A DNA stretch of 64,000 nucleotides from Burkholderiales bacterium (lineage in GTDB: Bacteria; Pseudomonadota; Gammaproteobacteria; Burkholderiales; SG8-39): positions 1 through 64,000 of the forward strand of contig JACZJV010000110.1 in assembly GCA_014860355.1 (NCBI GenBank), written 5' to 3'. The notes under the pieces were generated by a model. That model searched no databases and was not told the origin of the DNA. It worked only from the letters and a program-made list of their open reading frames with translations. This document shows positions 1 to 8,604 of the stretch, one piece after another. A program made the translations under genes and the position numbers. How positions within the stretch are numbered: position 1 is the first letter of the stretch; every line of letters begins with the position of its first letter.

Positions 1-435
1 CTTGTGATCAAGGCGAGGTGGCGTAGATCCGGCGGTTGTGCAGTGAAGGAGTGCGTTCTTACCTGGGGAGATCTCGCCTCATGGCTGAAAGGCCGACGTG
101 GTAACACGGAGCGAGAAGTCAGCAGAGGCCGTAGTAGCTGCCGATACGGGGCGAAGGGCCGAAGGAATAGGAGAAGGTGCCCTTGGATTCTCGGAGATGG
201 ACTGTCTCAGATGTTCGCGCTAGTGAAGCTCGCCGATACGGTGAATAGGGTGAAGCCCAAAGCACTTCGGCAGCGAGAAACCAAATCCGGTGGATCCGAG
301 ACCAGCCACTTCAGGCGGTGCGCAGGGCTTCACTCCTGCGGTCCGACCTCAACTATTCCAACCGCCCGGTGCGGACCCGCATGCCGGCGTGGTGTGGGAG
401 GGGTCCGGTCCGTCAGGACCGGCCCCTATCCCGAT
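1..435 (+). mobile_element. Group II intron remnant (5' truncated by the window, RT/maturase ORF missing)
   Basis: Two blocks look like bacterial group II intron RNA. Positions about 60-175 resemble the conserved stretch that precedes the LtrA-type ORF in many bacterial introns (GATCTCGCCTCATGGCTGA followed by GAAGTCAGCAGAGGCC and a GGGCGAAGGGCCGAA-like block). Positions about 355-435 resemble the 3' end: a domain V-like hairpin near 361-395 (CCGCCCGGTGCGGACC... GTGGTGTGGGAGG), then a domain VI-like stem (GGTCCGGTCC gtca GGACCGGCCCC) ending CTATCCCGAT near 435. Only about 180 bases separate the blocks, where a reverse transcriptase of about 400-480 residues would normally be encoded. No RT motif is readable in any frame, so the element has lost its protein. 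Recognition is from memory of intron consensus sequences. The 5' end lies outside the window. Confidence 0.68.
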
Positions 436-875
436 TGCGCCCGGCAGGGCGCACGCCCACGGTTTCCTGACCGGCAACTCCATGTACGGTCGCCTCTGCT
501 CCCATCCCGGGCGGCGCCGGCATCAGCGCATTTCCACGGCGCGCGGACTGGGTAAACAAGACTGGGGAATCCCCAATTCTGGTGCCCCAGGATTTGGGAA
601 TGGAAGCGGTTTTCCCCAATGTGCCGCGTGAAGTAACCCGACCAGCAAGCGATTTCCCCCTCTGAGTGGGGCATTTGACCCGCAGCCTGTGACTTTTGGC
701 ACGCTTGGTGCATTAGTGGTCCCGACCGTGGTGCAAGGACAGATGTCGTGCATTGCGCCGTCGCGGATTCATGTACATGGCTTGCGGCACGGCAGCGCGG
801 GCACCGGCGGGATGGAAAACGCTTGGACACCTGGGTCTGGGCACGCTTCGTAACTTTGCAATAAGGAGATTTACA
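436..875. other. Intergenic region upstream of the tandem secreted-protein genes
   Basis: About 440 bases with no convincing gene. It holds a near-perfect dyad TGGGGA-A-TCCCCA (563-575), an imperfect 12-bp inverted repeat CCCCAATTCTGG / CCAGGATTTGGG (571-582 and 587-598), and a sigma-54-like promoter at 697-712. A good Shine-Dalgarno (AAGGAG, 863-868) precedes the ATG at 876. An in-frame ATG at 753 exists, but it lacks a ribosome site and would put a non-signal-like extension ahead of the signal peptide. Confidence 0.6.
697..712 (+). promoter_or_regulatory. Candidate sigma-54 (RpoN) -24/-12 promoter
   Basis: TGGCACG-N4-GTGCA matches the YTGGCACG-N4-TTGCW consensus except for one T to G change in the -12 element. 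The invariant GG and GC dinucleotides are correctly spaced. It lies about 165 bases upstream of the ATG at 876, on the same strand. The GGGG/CCCC dyads at 563-598 sit about 100-135 bases upstream, a usual distance for an enhancer-binding activator. No activator gene is in the window. Confidence 0.45.
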
Positions 876-3266
876 ATGTTCGGACCTTCCAAGATCAAGC
901 TCTGCGCGCGTGCGGTTGCGCTAGCCTTTGCGCTCACCGCCAGCAGCTTTTCCGCGCACGCCGCGCTCGAAAGGGTGGGCCCCGTAAACCTCGACCCCTC
1001 GGTGGGCGAATTTCCTGCCTGGTATCAGGACAGCACCGGCATCGCGCTTGAATTCTGCGCCCCGCAGAATGATTCTGAGATAGGCGGCGGCTGGTGTCTA
1101 TTGCTCCCCGCCGACGTAGGTGCAGTGCCGGAGGCGTTTCCCACGAATTTCTCCATCGAACACTTTTACTACGCCGGCACCGCGCTCATGACGCACCCGA
1201 ACGGCGCCAAGTCGCTGCTGGTCCTCGCGCAGGAAGCCTCGTTTTCCAACGACACTACAGCCAGAGCCGGGGACCAGACCGTGTTCTCGCGCATACGCGT
1301 ATCGCTGAATCCGGTGCCCGCTACCGGGACTTACCGCTTCATCCATCCGTATGGCGAAGAAGTGCGCAATGCGGTAGTCGGCGAGACGATATCTTTCACC
1401 AGCGACGTTGGCATCGGCTGCGGACTGGATTTCAGCTGCTCGCTGAACTCGCGTCTGGGGCCCTTCCTGCTGCCTTCGGCCACCCCCGGCGGCGCTGAAA
1501 TGCCACCGCTGACGGCAGCGAACCCGACCCCTGATACCGATCCGGCGCACTTCAAGGGCGCATTCGTCGCTACACCCTATCCTGGCACCGGCAAAGCCTA
1601 TATCGCCGATCCCAACCGCCTGGGTCCGGTCACCGGCAGCCCGCTGCCCGATTTCATCGACTCGACCGGGGCCCAGCGCAACCACAACATCTTCCGCATC
1701 GAAGGGCCGCCCGGTTCCGGACTGGGCGTGGATCCCGCCACGGGCGCGATCGTCGACTGGGCCGAGACCACCGACTTTGCACTGGCGGGCCGCTTGTACA
1801 CTGGAGCGATGCCGGGCCGGGTTACGGTCGATCGCGCCTCGTATGAGCGCAATGCCTCGGGGCAGAAACTCGACGTATTTGCCACCGCCTTCCCGACCAC
1901 CCAGGGCCGCCTGCCCGGCGCTCCCCGGCCCGCGGCGGTGACCTCGTCGCTGACCTTCTTCGACGCGCCCTGCGCCGGCACCGTGGACGCCCTGGGCACC
2001 ATCCAGCCGCCCTACAGTGCGCCTCCAGGCGCCACCGAGACGCCGCTGGTGGCGACCGGCGCGCTGCAGTGGGCGCAGACCCAGCCCACGGTGATTCCTG
2101 CTGCCGTGTGCGTGAAGGACGCCGGCGCGCACGACGCGAGCGGCAATCCCGTGCCCCTGTACCTGCCGCAAGTGGTCACGGATGAAGTCACCGTCACCCC
2201 GGCCTTCTTCGATCCCTCGTCCGGATCCCTGACCGTGGGCGCGAGTTCCAGCGACACCGTCCTGGCGCCCTCGCTGACGCTGGCGTTCGCAGGCTATAAC
2301 GGCGACCTCACCGCCGGCCAGATCACCGTGCCGGGCATGCTCGCGCCACCCGCCAATGTGGTGGTGCAGTCCAGCGGCCTGGGCAGCACGCAGTATCAGG
2401 TCAGCACCGGCTTCGTCGCCGGGCCGGCGCCCGCGATCCCGGTCGCCGCGAACGACAGCTATACGTTTCCGATGAATTCGCCGGCGCAGGTTCTGGACCT
2501 GCTGGCCAACGACAGCAACGTCGCCGGCGGCACGGTGGCGCTGAGCTCGACGCCGACGCACGGTACCGCCGTGGTCAATGCCGACGGCACGGTAACGTAC
2601 ACGCCCTTCCTCAACGCCTTCGGCACGGATGTCTTCACCTATACCGTGACCGTGGGCAGCGATGTATCGAACACCGGCCAGGTGACCCTGGACATCACGC
2701 CGGTGAACCTGCCGCCCTCCGCGGTCAACGATGCGACCGCCACCCTGGTCAACGAACCGGTTGCAATCAATGTGGTCGCCAACGATACCGATCCGAACGG
2801 CGCGGCCGACATCGTAGGCGTGGTGAACCTGACGCAGCCCACGCCCAGCGGGGCGACGGCGATTGCCAACGGCGGCGTGGTGACCTTCAATGCCACGGCG
2901 ACGGGGACCTATACCTTCACCTATCAGGCGATAGACGCGGGCGGACTGCCCTCGGCCACTGCAGCAACGGTGACTGTGCAGGTCGGCGCCGTTGAGACGC
3001 TCACCTTTACGCGGAATCAGTACATCACCAGCAAGTCTCGTCTGCGGGTAGAGGGCACCATCTCCCCGATCGCGGGCCAGGCCGTCAGGGTGGACTTTGT
3101 CAATGGGGCCGGAGCGGTGCTAGGCACTGCAGGTACGGTCTTTTCGACCACTGCAGGCCTTTGGGTGCTAGATAGAGTGGGTATCGCTCTGCCCGCGGGA
3201 ACAGTCGCGGTCAAGGCTACTGGAGCGAACGGCGGAGTCCTGGCGACGGCGCTAACCATTAAATAA
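876..3266 (+). CDS. Secreted protein with C-terminal bacterial Ig-like/cadherin-like repeats, paralog A
   Basis: A 796-residue exported protein of unknown role. Residues 1-28 form a signal peptide (MFGPSKIKLCARAVALAF, then ASSFSAHA) with a likely cleavage after AHA. A roughly 450-residue N-terminal region carries phrases shared with the next gene (RLGPFLLPSATPGGAEMP, NHNIFRIEGPPGS, LGVDPATGA). It is followed by two or three Ig-like repeats of the type seen in VCBS/Big_9 and cadherin-like surface proteins (NDSYTF...LDLLANDSNV, VVNADGTVTYTP, VNDATATLVNEPVAINVVA). The final about 85 residues (NQYITSKSRLRVEGT) look like a further beta-sandwich. No sorting signal, PEP-CTERM tail or membrane anchor is evident. 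The start at 876 is set by AAGGAG and the signal peptide. The paralog follows 86 bases downstream, so co-transcription is likely. Confidence 0.8.
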   Translation: MFGPSKIKLCARAVALAFALTASSFSAHAALERVGPVNLDPSVGEFPAWYQDSTGIALEFCAPQNDSEIGGGWCLLLPADVGAVPEAFPTNFSIEHFYYAGTALMTHPNGAKSLLVLAQEASFSNDTTARAGDQTVFSRIRVSLNPVPATGTYRFIHPYGEEVRNAVVGETISFTSDVGIGCGLDFSCSLNSRLGPFLLPSATPGGAEMPPLTAANPTPDTDPAHFKGAFVATPYPGTGKAYIADPNRLGPVTGSPLPDFIDSTGAQRNHNIFRIEGPPGSGLGVDPATGAIVDWAETTDFALAGRLYTGAMPGRVTVDRASYERNASGQKLDVFATAFPTTQGRLPGAPRPAAVTSSLTFFDAPCAGTVDALGTIQPPYSAPPGATETPLVATGALQWAQTQPTVIPAAVCVKDAGAHDASGNPVPLYLPQVVTDEVTVTPAFFDPSSGSLTVGASSSDTVLAPSLTLAFAGYNGDLTAGQITVPGMLAPPANVVVQSSGLGSTQYQVSTGFVAGPAPAIPVAANDSYTFPMNSPAQVLDLLANDSNVAGGTVALSSTPTHGTAVVNADGTVTYTPFLNAFGTDVFTYTVTVGSDVSNTGQVTLDITPVNLPPSAVNDATATLVNEPVAINVVANDTDPNGAADIVGVVNLTQPTPSGATAIANGGVVTFNATATGTYTFTYQAIDAGGLPSATAATVTVQVGAVETLTFTRNQYITSKSRLRVEGTISPIAGQAVRVDFVNGAGAVLGTAGTVFSTTAGLWVLDRVGIALPAGTVAVKATGANGGVLATALTIK

Positions 3267-3352
3267 CCTTTGGCGCCCTGCGGCCCCTCTGAGCGGGGGT
3301 CGCAGCCTACGCCCCACCACTTATTCGATACCCCACGTTAAGGAGATTTGCA

Positions 3353-5767
3353 ATGTTTGCACCTTCGAAAATCAAGTCTGGCGCGCGCGCAGTTGCGCTT
3401 GCATTCGCGCTCGCCGGCAGCAGCTTTTCCGCGCACGCGGTGCTCGAGCGGATCGGTCCCGTGAGCACCGTGCCCTCGGAGGGCGGCTTCCCGTCCTGGT
3501 ACCAGGACACCACCGGCATTTCGATGCAGTTCTGCGGCCCCAAGAATGATTCGGAACTGGCCGGAGGATGGTGTCTGCTGCTCCCTGGCAACGTAAATGC
3601 CACGCCCGAAACCTTTCCTTCGGAATTCTTCATCGAACACTTCTACTTTGCCGGGACGGCGATCATGGACCACCCCACGGCGGGCGGCGCCAAATCGCTG
3701 CTGGTCGTGGCGCAGGAGGCTACATTTGACAACGGCTTCGATGTCGTACCGGGCGAACAGGTCGTGTTCTCGCGCATCCGCGTCAGGCTGACCCCGGCGC
3801 CCGTAACCGGGACCTACCGCTTCATCCATCCCTATGGCGAAGAGGTGGTGCAAGGCGTGGCCGGCGAAAGGATCAGCTTCACCGAAGACGTCGGCGTCAC
3901 CTGCGTCGGCACCTTCGAGTGCTCGATCGGTTCGCGCCTGGGACCGTTCCTGCTGCCCTCGGCCACCCCCGGCGGCGCCGAGATGCCGGCGCTGACCGCC
4001 GCGAATCCGACCCCGGATACCGATCCCAGCCACTTCAACGGCGCGTTCACGCCTACGCCCTACCCGGGCACCGGGGACGCGTACATCGCCGACCCCGCGC
4101 GTATCGGGCCGGTTACCGGCAGCAGCCTGCCGGACTTCGTCGATTCGAACGGCAATTTGCGCAACCACAATATCTTCCGCATCGAAGGGCCGCCCGGGTC
4201 TGCGTTGGGTGTGGATCCTGCGACCGGCGCGGTGGTCGACTGGGCCGAGACCACCAACTTCAACCTGGCGGGCCGCCTGTACGCCGGCGCCATGACCGGC
4301 AATGCCAGCGTCAGCCGTGCAAGCTACACGCGCAATGCCAACGGCCTGAAGCTGGACGTGCTGGCGAGCGGTAGCCCGGCCACCGGTGCCCGGCTTCCGG
4401 GTCAGCCTGCGCCCGAGTCGATCACGCCTGCGCTGACCTTCTTCGATGCCCCCTGCGCTGGCACCGTCGACGCCCTGGGTACGGTCCGGCCTCCGTTCAG
4501 CGCACCGTTGGGGGCCACCGAGACGCAGATGTTCAACACCGGCGAATCCTATTGGGGACAGGCGCGCCCCGCGGCGCTTCCTGCCGCGGTGTGCGTAAAG
4601 CACGGCAATGCGCGCGACGCTTTCGGCAATATCGTGCCGGCGTTCCTGCCGAAGAACGTCACCGACGAAGTCACCGTGACGCAGGCACTCTACGATCCTG
4701 CCACTACTTCCCTGACGGTGGCCGCGGTCTCCAGCGACGAGACCGAACCGCCTGCGCTGAAGCTGGCCTACCAGGGCTACAGCGGCGACCTCGCCGGCGG
4801 CCAGATCGTGGTGCCGAACATGGTCACGCCGCCGTCCAAGGTGCGTGTGCTCTCCAGCGCATCCGGCACCAGCGAATACCAGGTGAAGACGGTCATCCAG
4901 GCCGCACCAGCCCCGGACGCGCCGGTGGCCGTGGCCGATGCGTATGCGTACACCGAGGATTCCGGCGCGCATATCCTCGACATCCTCGCCAACGACCTCA
5001 ACGTCACTGGCGCCACGGTGAACGTGACCTCCGCGCCGAGTTTCGGCGCCGCGGTGGTCAATGCCGACGGTACGGTGACCTACACCGCGAATCCCAACGC
5101 CTACGGCGCCGACTCCTTCACCTACAAGGTAACGGTGGGCGCGCTGGTATCGGGCTCGGCGACGGTGTCGCTCGACCTCGCGCCGGTGAACGACGCGCCG
5201 GTTGCGGTCGACGACACGGCTACTGCGACCCAGGGTACGCCGCTGCAGATCAACGTACTCGCCAACGATACCGACCCTGACGGTCCGGCGGACCTGTCTG
5301 CGGCGATCCTCGTCGGTGGCGCTCCTGCCGGAACCACCATCACTGGCGGCGCTGGCGGGATCTTCACCTTCAACACCTTGCAGGCCGGCGGCCCCTACGT
5401 GTTCAACTACCGCGCCCAGGATCAGTCGCTGACCGCCTCCGCCAACACGGGGCAGGTGACGGTGACGGTGATTGCGGCGGAGCAGGCCCTCATCAACAGG
5501 AACCAGTACGTGGTGAGAAATAGTCAACTGACGGTGGAGGGCACCACCACCCCGGCAGGGAACCAGACTGTCACCATCCTGTGGCTGGACAATGCCGGCA
5601 ACTCGCTCGGTACCGCGGCGACGACCGTGGCCGCGGCAGGCAGGTGGAAGATCGGCAAACTCCGGGTCACCAAGCCCGCTCTTGCGACCAGGATCGTAGC
5701 CACCACGCCAGCGGCGCCGTATGACCCGGCAAACCAGGCGAACACGGCTACGCTCATCCTGAAGTAA
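3353..5767 (+). CDS. Secreted protein with C-terminal bacterial Ig-like/cadherin-like repeats, paralog B
   Basis: An 804-residue exported protein, clearly a duplicate of the preceding gene. It has the same signal peptide (MFAPSKIKSGARAVALAFAL...SAHA), the same order of conserved blocks (EGPPGSALGVDPATGAVVDW, TFFDAPCAGTVDALGT) and the same Ig-like tail (LDILANDLNV, VVNADGTVTYTANPNAYG, NRNQYVVRNSQLTVEGT). The upstream sequence AAGGAGATTTGCAATG is almost identical to that of paralog A, so the duplication included the ribosome site. The C-terminal 90 residues are the most divergent part. A strong terminator follows 20 bases after the stop and closes the unit. A surface, matrix or adhesion role is an inference from the Ig-like repeats; no enzyme motif was recognised. 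Confidence 0.8.
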   Translation: MFAPSKIKSGARAVALAFALAGSSFSAHAVLERIGPVSTVPSEGGFPSWYQDTTGISMQFCGPKNDSELAGGWCLLLPGNVNATPETFPSEFFIEHFYFAGTAIMDHPTAGGAKSLLVVAQEATFDNGFDVVPGEQVVFSRIRVRLTPAPVTGTYRFIHPYGEEVVQGVAGERISFTEDVGVTCVGTFECSIGSRLGPFLLPSATPGGAEMPALTAANPTPDTDPSHFNGAFTPTPYPGTGDAYIADPARIGPVTGSSLPDFVDSNGNLRNHNIFRIEGPPGSALGVDPATGAVVDWAETTNFNLAGRLYAGAMTGNASVSRASYTRNANGLKLDVLASGSPATGARLPGQPAPESITPALTFFDAPCAGTVDALGTVRPPFSAPLGATETQMFNTGESYWGQARPAALPAAVCVKHGNARDAFGNIVPAFLPKNVTDEVTVTQALYDPATTSLTVAAVSSDETEPPALKLAYQGYSGDLAGGQIVVPNMVTPPSKVRVLSSASGTSEYQVKTVIQAAPAPDAPVAVADAYAYTEDSGAHILDILANDLNVTGATVNVTSAPSFGAAVVNADGTVTYTANPNAYGADSFTYKVTVGALVSGSATVSLDLAPVNDAPVAVDDTATATQGTPLQINVLANDTDPDGPADLSAAILVGGAPAGTTITGGAGGIFTFNTLQAGGPYVFNYRAQDQSLTASANTGQVTVTVIAAEQALINRNQYVVRNSQLTVEGTTTPAGNQTVTILWLDNAGNSLGTAATTVAAAGRWKIGKLRVTKPALATRIVATTPAAPYDPANQANTATLILK

Positions 5768-5787
5768 TCGCACCGGCAGCAAGCATC

Positions 5788-5818
5788 AGCCCCGCCCGCA
5801 AGGGCGGGGCTTTTTTTT
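5788..5818 (+). terminator. Rho-independent terminator of the tandem secreted-protein unit
   Basis: Perfect 10-bp stem AGCCCCGCCC / GGGCGGGGCT with a GCAA tetraloop, running into eight T residues, 20 bases after the stop codon at 5767. Confidence 0.95.
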
Positions 5819-5964
5819 GTGCGCCATGCCGTTGTGCGCCGCGCGGGATGTGGGCGTGGCAGATTGTCTGACCGCAATATCGTTCAGCCTGAAGGTGGGG
5901 CGAAAGGCGCTACCAAAAATACTCTTATCGCCCGGGCACCTGCGGGCCTACACCATAAGCCCAC

Positions 5965-5993
5965 TTGACGGCTTGACATTTAGCGGGTATAAC
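5965..5993 (+). promoter_or_regulatory. Sigma-70 promoter of the cold-shock gene
   Basis: TTGACG (5965-5970), a 17-nt spacer, then TATAAC (5988-5993). Transcription would start near 6000 and give a leader of about 118 bases before the ATG at 6118. Long 5' leaders are typical of cspA-type mRNAs, whose stability and translation depend on temperature. A second TTGACA at 5973 is too close to the -10 to be used. Confidence 0.75.
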
Positions 5994-6117
5994 GCGAACA
6001 AGTGTTTAGTTTCAAGTGCTTGAGAGCGGTTCCCTAAGCGGTAGGTCCTTTTCAGTCTTGAGATTCAAACATTCATCGGGTTAATCCCGAAATTCTCAAC
6101 TTTTAAAGGAACGCGAT

Positions 6118-6321
6118 ATGGCAACCGGTACAGTGAAATGGTTTAACGACTCGAAGGGCTTCGGCTTCATTACCCCGGATGGCGGCGGCGAAGATCTATT
6201 CGCACATTTCTCTGAGATCAATATGCAGGGCTTCAAGACGCTCAAGGAAGGACAGAAAGTGTCCTTCGAGATCGTGGACGGCAAGAAAGGCAAGCAGGCG
6301 GCCAAGATTCAAGCTGCCTGA
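6118..6321 (+). CDS. cspA: Cold-shock protein, CspA family
   Basis: A 67-residue single cold-shock domain, full length for the family. It binds single-stranded RNA and DNA and acts as an RNA chaperone and antiterminator. RNP1 (KGFGFI) and RNP2 (DLFAHF) are intact, and the opening [11 protein letters not shown] is diagnostic. A ribosome site (AAAGGAACG) precedes the ATG. The gene is monocistronic: its own promoter at 5965-5993, a roughly 118-nt leader and its own terminator at 6344-6372. The paralog number cannot be told from sequence alone, so the symbol is a family-level label. Confidence 0.95.
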   Translation: MATGTVKWFNDSKGFGFITPDGGGEDLFAHFSEINMQGFKTLKEGQKVSFEIVDGKKGKQAAKIQAA

Positions 6322-6343
6322 TCCAGTCGTTTTTCCTTTGAAG

Positions 6344-6372
6344 AGCCGGGCACGCTACGCCCGGCTTTTTTT
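6344..6372 (+). terminator. Rho-independent terminator after cspA
   Basis: Stem AGCCGGGC / GCCCGGCT with a 7-nt loop followed by seven T residues, 22 bases after the cspA stop. Confidence 0.93.
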
Positions 6373-6418
6373 ATGTACGCGTCGCTGGCGATGATGGTCT
6401 GCGCGCCTGCGCCCGCGC

Positions 6419-7207
6419 TCATTTCGCGTACTTGCGGAATTCGGGCCTGCGCTTTGCGCGAAATGCGTTGCCGCCTTCCTTCGATTCGTCGGTATCGTAG
6501 TAGAGCTTGAGCGCCTGCATCGCGAACGAAGAAATTCCGCGGATCATCTCGGTATCGACGTTGAACGAGCGCTTGGCCAGCGCGATCGCCGTCGGGCTCA
6601 TCTGCAGTATCTCGGCGCACCACTTTGCAACTTCGCCATCGAGCCGCTCGTGCGGCACTACGGCGTTGACCAGGCCCATGCTCAAGGCCTCCTGCGCGCC
6701 ATAGCGCCGGCACAGGTACCAGATTTCGCGCGCCTTCTTCTCGCCCACGACGCGCGCGAGCAGTGCCGTTCCGAAGCCGGGATCGACCGAGCCCACTTTC
6801 GGACCCACCTGGCCGAACTGCGCCTTGTCCGAGGCGATGGCGAGGTCGCACAGGGTCACCAGCACGTTGCCGCCGCCGATGGCGTAGCCGTTTACGCGCG
6901 CGATCACCGGCTTCGGAATGTCGCGGATGATGCTCTGCAGTTCCTCCACCGGCAATCCGATGGTGCCGCGCCCGCCATAGCCGCCGTCTTCGGCGTCGGC
7001 GCTCTGATCGCCACCGGTACAGAAAGCCTTGTCACCGGCGCCGGTGAGCACGACTACGCCGATGTCGCGGTTCCAGCCGGCTTTGCCGAAGGCCTGGATC
7101 AGCTCTTCGCAGGTGTTGCAGTCAAACGCGTTGTAGACCTTCGGGCGATTGATGGTGATGGTGGCGACTCCGGCCTGTTCGGTGTAGATGATGTTGCTGA
7201 ATTCCAT
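6419..7207 (-). CDS. Enoyl-CoA hydratase/isomerase superfamily, 2-ketocyclohexanecarboxyl-CoA hydrolase (BadI)-like
   Basis: A crotonase-fold protein of 262 residues. In the BadI family the reaction is hydrolytic ring opening of 2-ketocyclohexanecarboxyl-CoA to pimelyl-CoA. The phrases CTGGDQS, GRGTIGLPVEEL, GYAIGGGN, FGQVGPKVGSVDPGFG, VVGEKKAREIWYLC and LKLYYDTDES, and the end RRPEFRKYAK, resemble Rhodopseudomonas BadI as I remember it. MenB (dihydroxynaphthoyl-CoA synthase) is the nearest alternative. The ATG at 7207 is preferred: an upstream ATG at 7243 adds 12 non-conserved residues. It is divergent from the acyl-CoA dehydrogenase at 7439, so the pair may share a regulatory region. No other bad-pathway gene is present, so the substrate assignment is moderate. 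Confidence 0.75.
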   Translation of the reverse strand: MEFSNIIYTEQAGVATITINRPKVYNAFDCNTCEELIQAFGKAGWNRDIGVVVLTGAGDKAFCTGGDQSADAEDGGYGGRGTIGLPVEELQSIIRDIPKPVIARVNGYAIGGGNVLVTLCDLAIASDKAQFGQVGPKVGSVDPGFGTALLARVVGEKKAREIWYLCRRYGAQEALSMGLVNAVVPHERLDGEVAKWCAEILQMSPTAIALAKRSFNVDTEMIRGISSFAMQALKLYYDTDESKEGGNAFRAKRRPEFRKYAK

Positions 7208-7438
7208 GATATGGATTTCCCTGTCCGGTTCGTACTCGGTCATTGTCTAGTTTGGGATCGTTCGGGTATTATGAATACGACATTGCATCGGCGCAATCGG
7301 GTTTCGCGCCAGGGGCAGCACGAAGCAGCCAGACCTTGAGCAGCCCGAGGTTTGAGGTTTGCGCCTTTTTGCCTTTGGCGCTCGGGCGAAACTGTATGCC
7401 GCCGAAATTCCCAAGCAGACAAATCCGGAGAACAAGAC

Positions 7439-8602
7439 ATGGACATTCCCGCGCCCGACCAGCATCAGGAGCTGCGCGAAGCGCTGCGCGATCTTTGCCG
7501 CGGCTATCCCGACGAGTATTGGCGCAAGCTAGACTACGCGCGCGAATTTCCGGTGGAGTTCATCGACGCGCTGACCAAGGCCGGCTGGCTGGCCGCGTTG
7601 ATCCCGCAGGAGTACGGCGGCTCCGGCCTGGGGCTGGCGCAGGCCTCGGTGATCATGGAAGAGATCAATCTTTGCGGCGGAAACTCCGGCACCTGCCATG
7701 GCCAGATGTACAACATGGGCACGCTCTTGCGCCACGGCTCGGAAGCGCAGAAGCGCAAGTACCTGCCCAAGATCGCTTCGGGCGAACTGCGGCTGCAGTC
7801 CATGGGCGTGACCGAACCGACCACGGGCACCGACACCACCAAGCTCAAGACCACGGCGGTGAGGCAGGGTGATCGCTACGTGGTCAACGGCCAGAAGGTG
7901 TGGATCTCGCGCATCCAGCACTCCGACCTGATGATACTGCTGGCGCGCACCACGCCGGTCGCCGAGGTCAAGCGCAAGTCCGAAGGCATGTCGATATTCA
8001 TCGTCGATCTGCGCGAAGCCATCGGCAAGGGGCTTACGCTGCAGCCGATACGCAACATGGTCAGCCACGATACCTGCGAGTTGTTCTTCGACAATCTGGA
8101 GATTCCGGCGCAGAACCTGATCGGCGAGGAGGGCAGGGGATTCAAATACATACTCGACGGCCTGAACGCCGAGCGCATCCTGATTGCGGCCGAATGCATC
8201 GGCGATGCCTACTGGTTCGTCAACCGCGCGAGCGCCTACGCCAAGGAGCGGGTGGTGTTCGACCGGCCCATAGGCCAGAACCAGGGCGTGCAGTTCCCGA
8301 TCGCGGAAGCCTACATGGAGACCGAGGCAGCCAACCTGATGCGCTGGAAGGCCTGCGGCCTGTTCGATCAGCACCTGGCCTGCGGCGCCGAAGCGAACAT
8401 GGCCAAGCATCTTGCCGCCAAGGCTTCGTTCGAGGCCGCCAATATCTGCCTGCAGACCCACGGCGGCTACGGCTTCGCCTGCGAGTATGACGTCGAGCGA
8501 AAATTCCGCGAGACGCGTCTGTACTTGATCGCGCCGATCTCGACCAATCTGATTCTGTCGTACGTCGGCGAGCATGTGCTCGGCCTGCCGCGGTCGTTCT
8601 GA
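7439..8602 (+). CDS. Acyl-CoA dehydrogenase
   Basis: A 387-residue flavin acyl-CoA dehydrogenase, normal length for the family, oxidising an acyl-CoA at alpha-beta and passing electrons to ETF. Readable blocks are WLAALIPQEYGGSGLG (N-terminal helical domain), QSMGVTEPTTGTDTTKLKTTA and VVNGQKVWISRIQHSDL (central beta domain), then GYGFACEYDVERKFRETR. The usual C-terminal YEGT, which carries Glu in the medium-chain type, reads IAPIST here. A Glu occurs instead in NAERILIAAE, the position used by isovaleryl- and long-chain-type enzymes, so catalysis is probably intact. The start at 7439 follows GGAG; an upstream in-frame start at 7352 lacks a ribosome site. It lies two bases before the ThDP enzyme gene and is likely co-transcribed with it. 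Substrate unknown. Confidence 0.88.
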   Translation: MDIPAPDQHQELREALRDLCRGYPDEYWRKLDYAREFPVEFIDALTKAGWLAALIPQEYGGSGLGLAQASVIMEEINLCGGNSGTCHGQMYNMGTLLRHGSEAQKRKYLPKIASGELRLQSMGVTEPTTGTDTTKLKTTAVRQGDRYVVNGQKVWISRIQHSDLMILLARTTPVAEVKRKSEGMSIFIVDLREAIGKGLTLQPIRNMVSHDTCELFFDNLEIPAQNLIGEEGRGFKYILDGLNAERILIAAECIGDAYWFVNRASAYAKERVVFDRPIGQNQGVQFPIAEAYMETEAANLMRWKACGLFDQHLACGAEANMAKHLAAKASFEAANICLQTHGGYGFACEYDVERKFRETRLYLIAPISTNLILSYVGEHVLGLPRSF

Positions 8603-8604
8603 TT

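Noticed and set aside
753-875. Upstream start for the first secreted protein
   Set aside because: No ribosome site; it would place 41 residues before an obvious signal peptide. The second paralog starts at the equivalent of 876.
3338-5782. Long open frame antisense to the second secreted-protein gene (similar ones lie opposite 876-3266, 8605-10269, 18876-20333, 38035-41289, 55904-57502 and accA)
   Set aside because: GC-rich codon bias leaves the opposite strand open. These frames are Arg/Gly/His-rich, have no ribosome site and no family motif, while the sense genes are clear.
5973-5993. TTGACA at 5973 as the -35 of cspA
   Set aside because: It would leave a 9-nt spacer to TATAAC. TTGACG at 5965 gives 17 nt.
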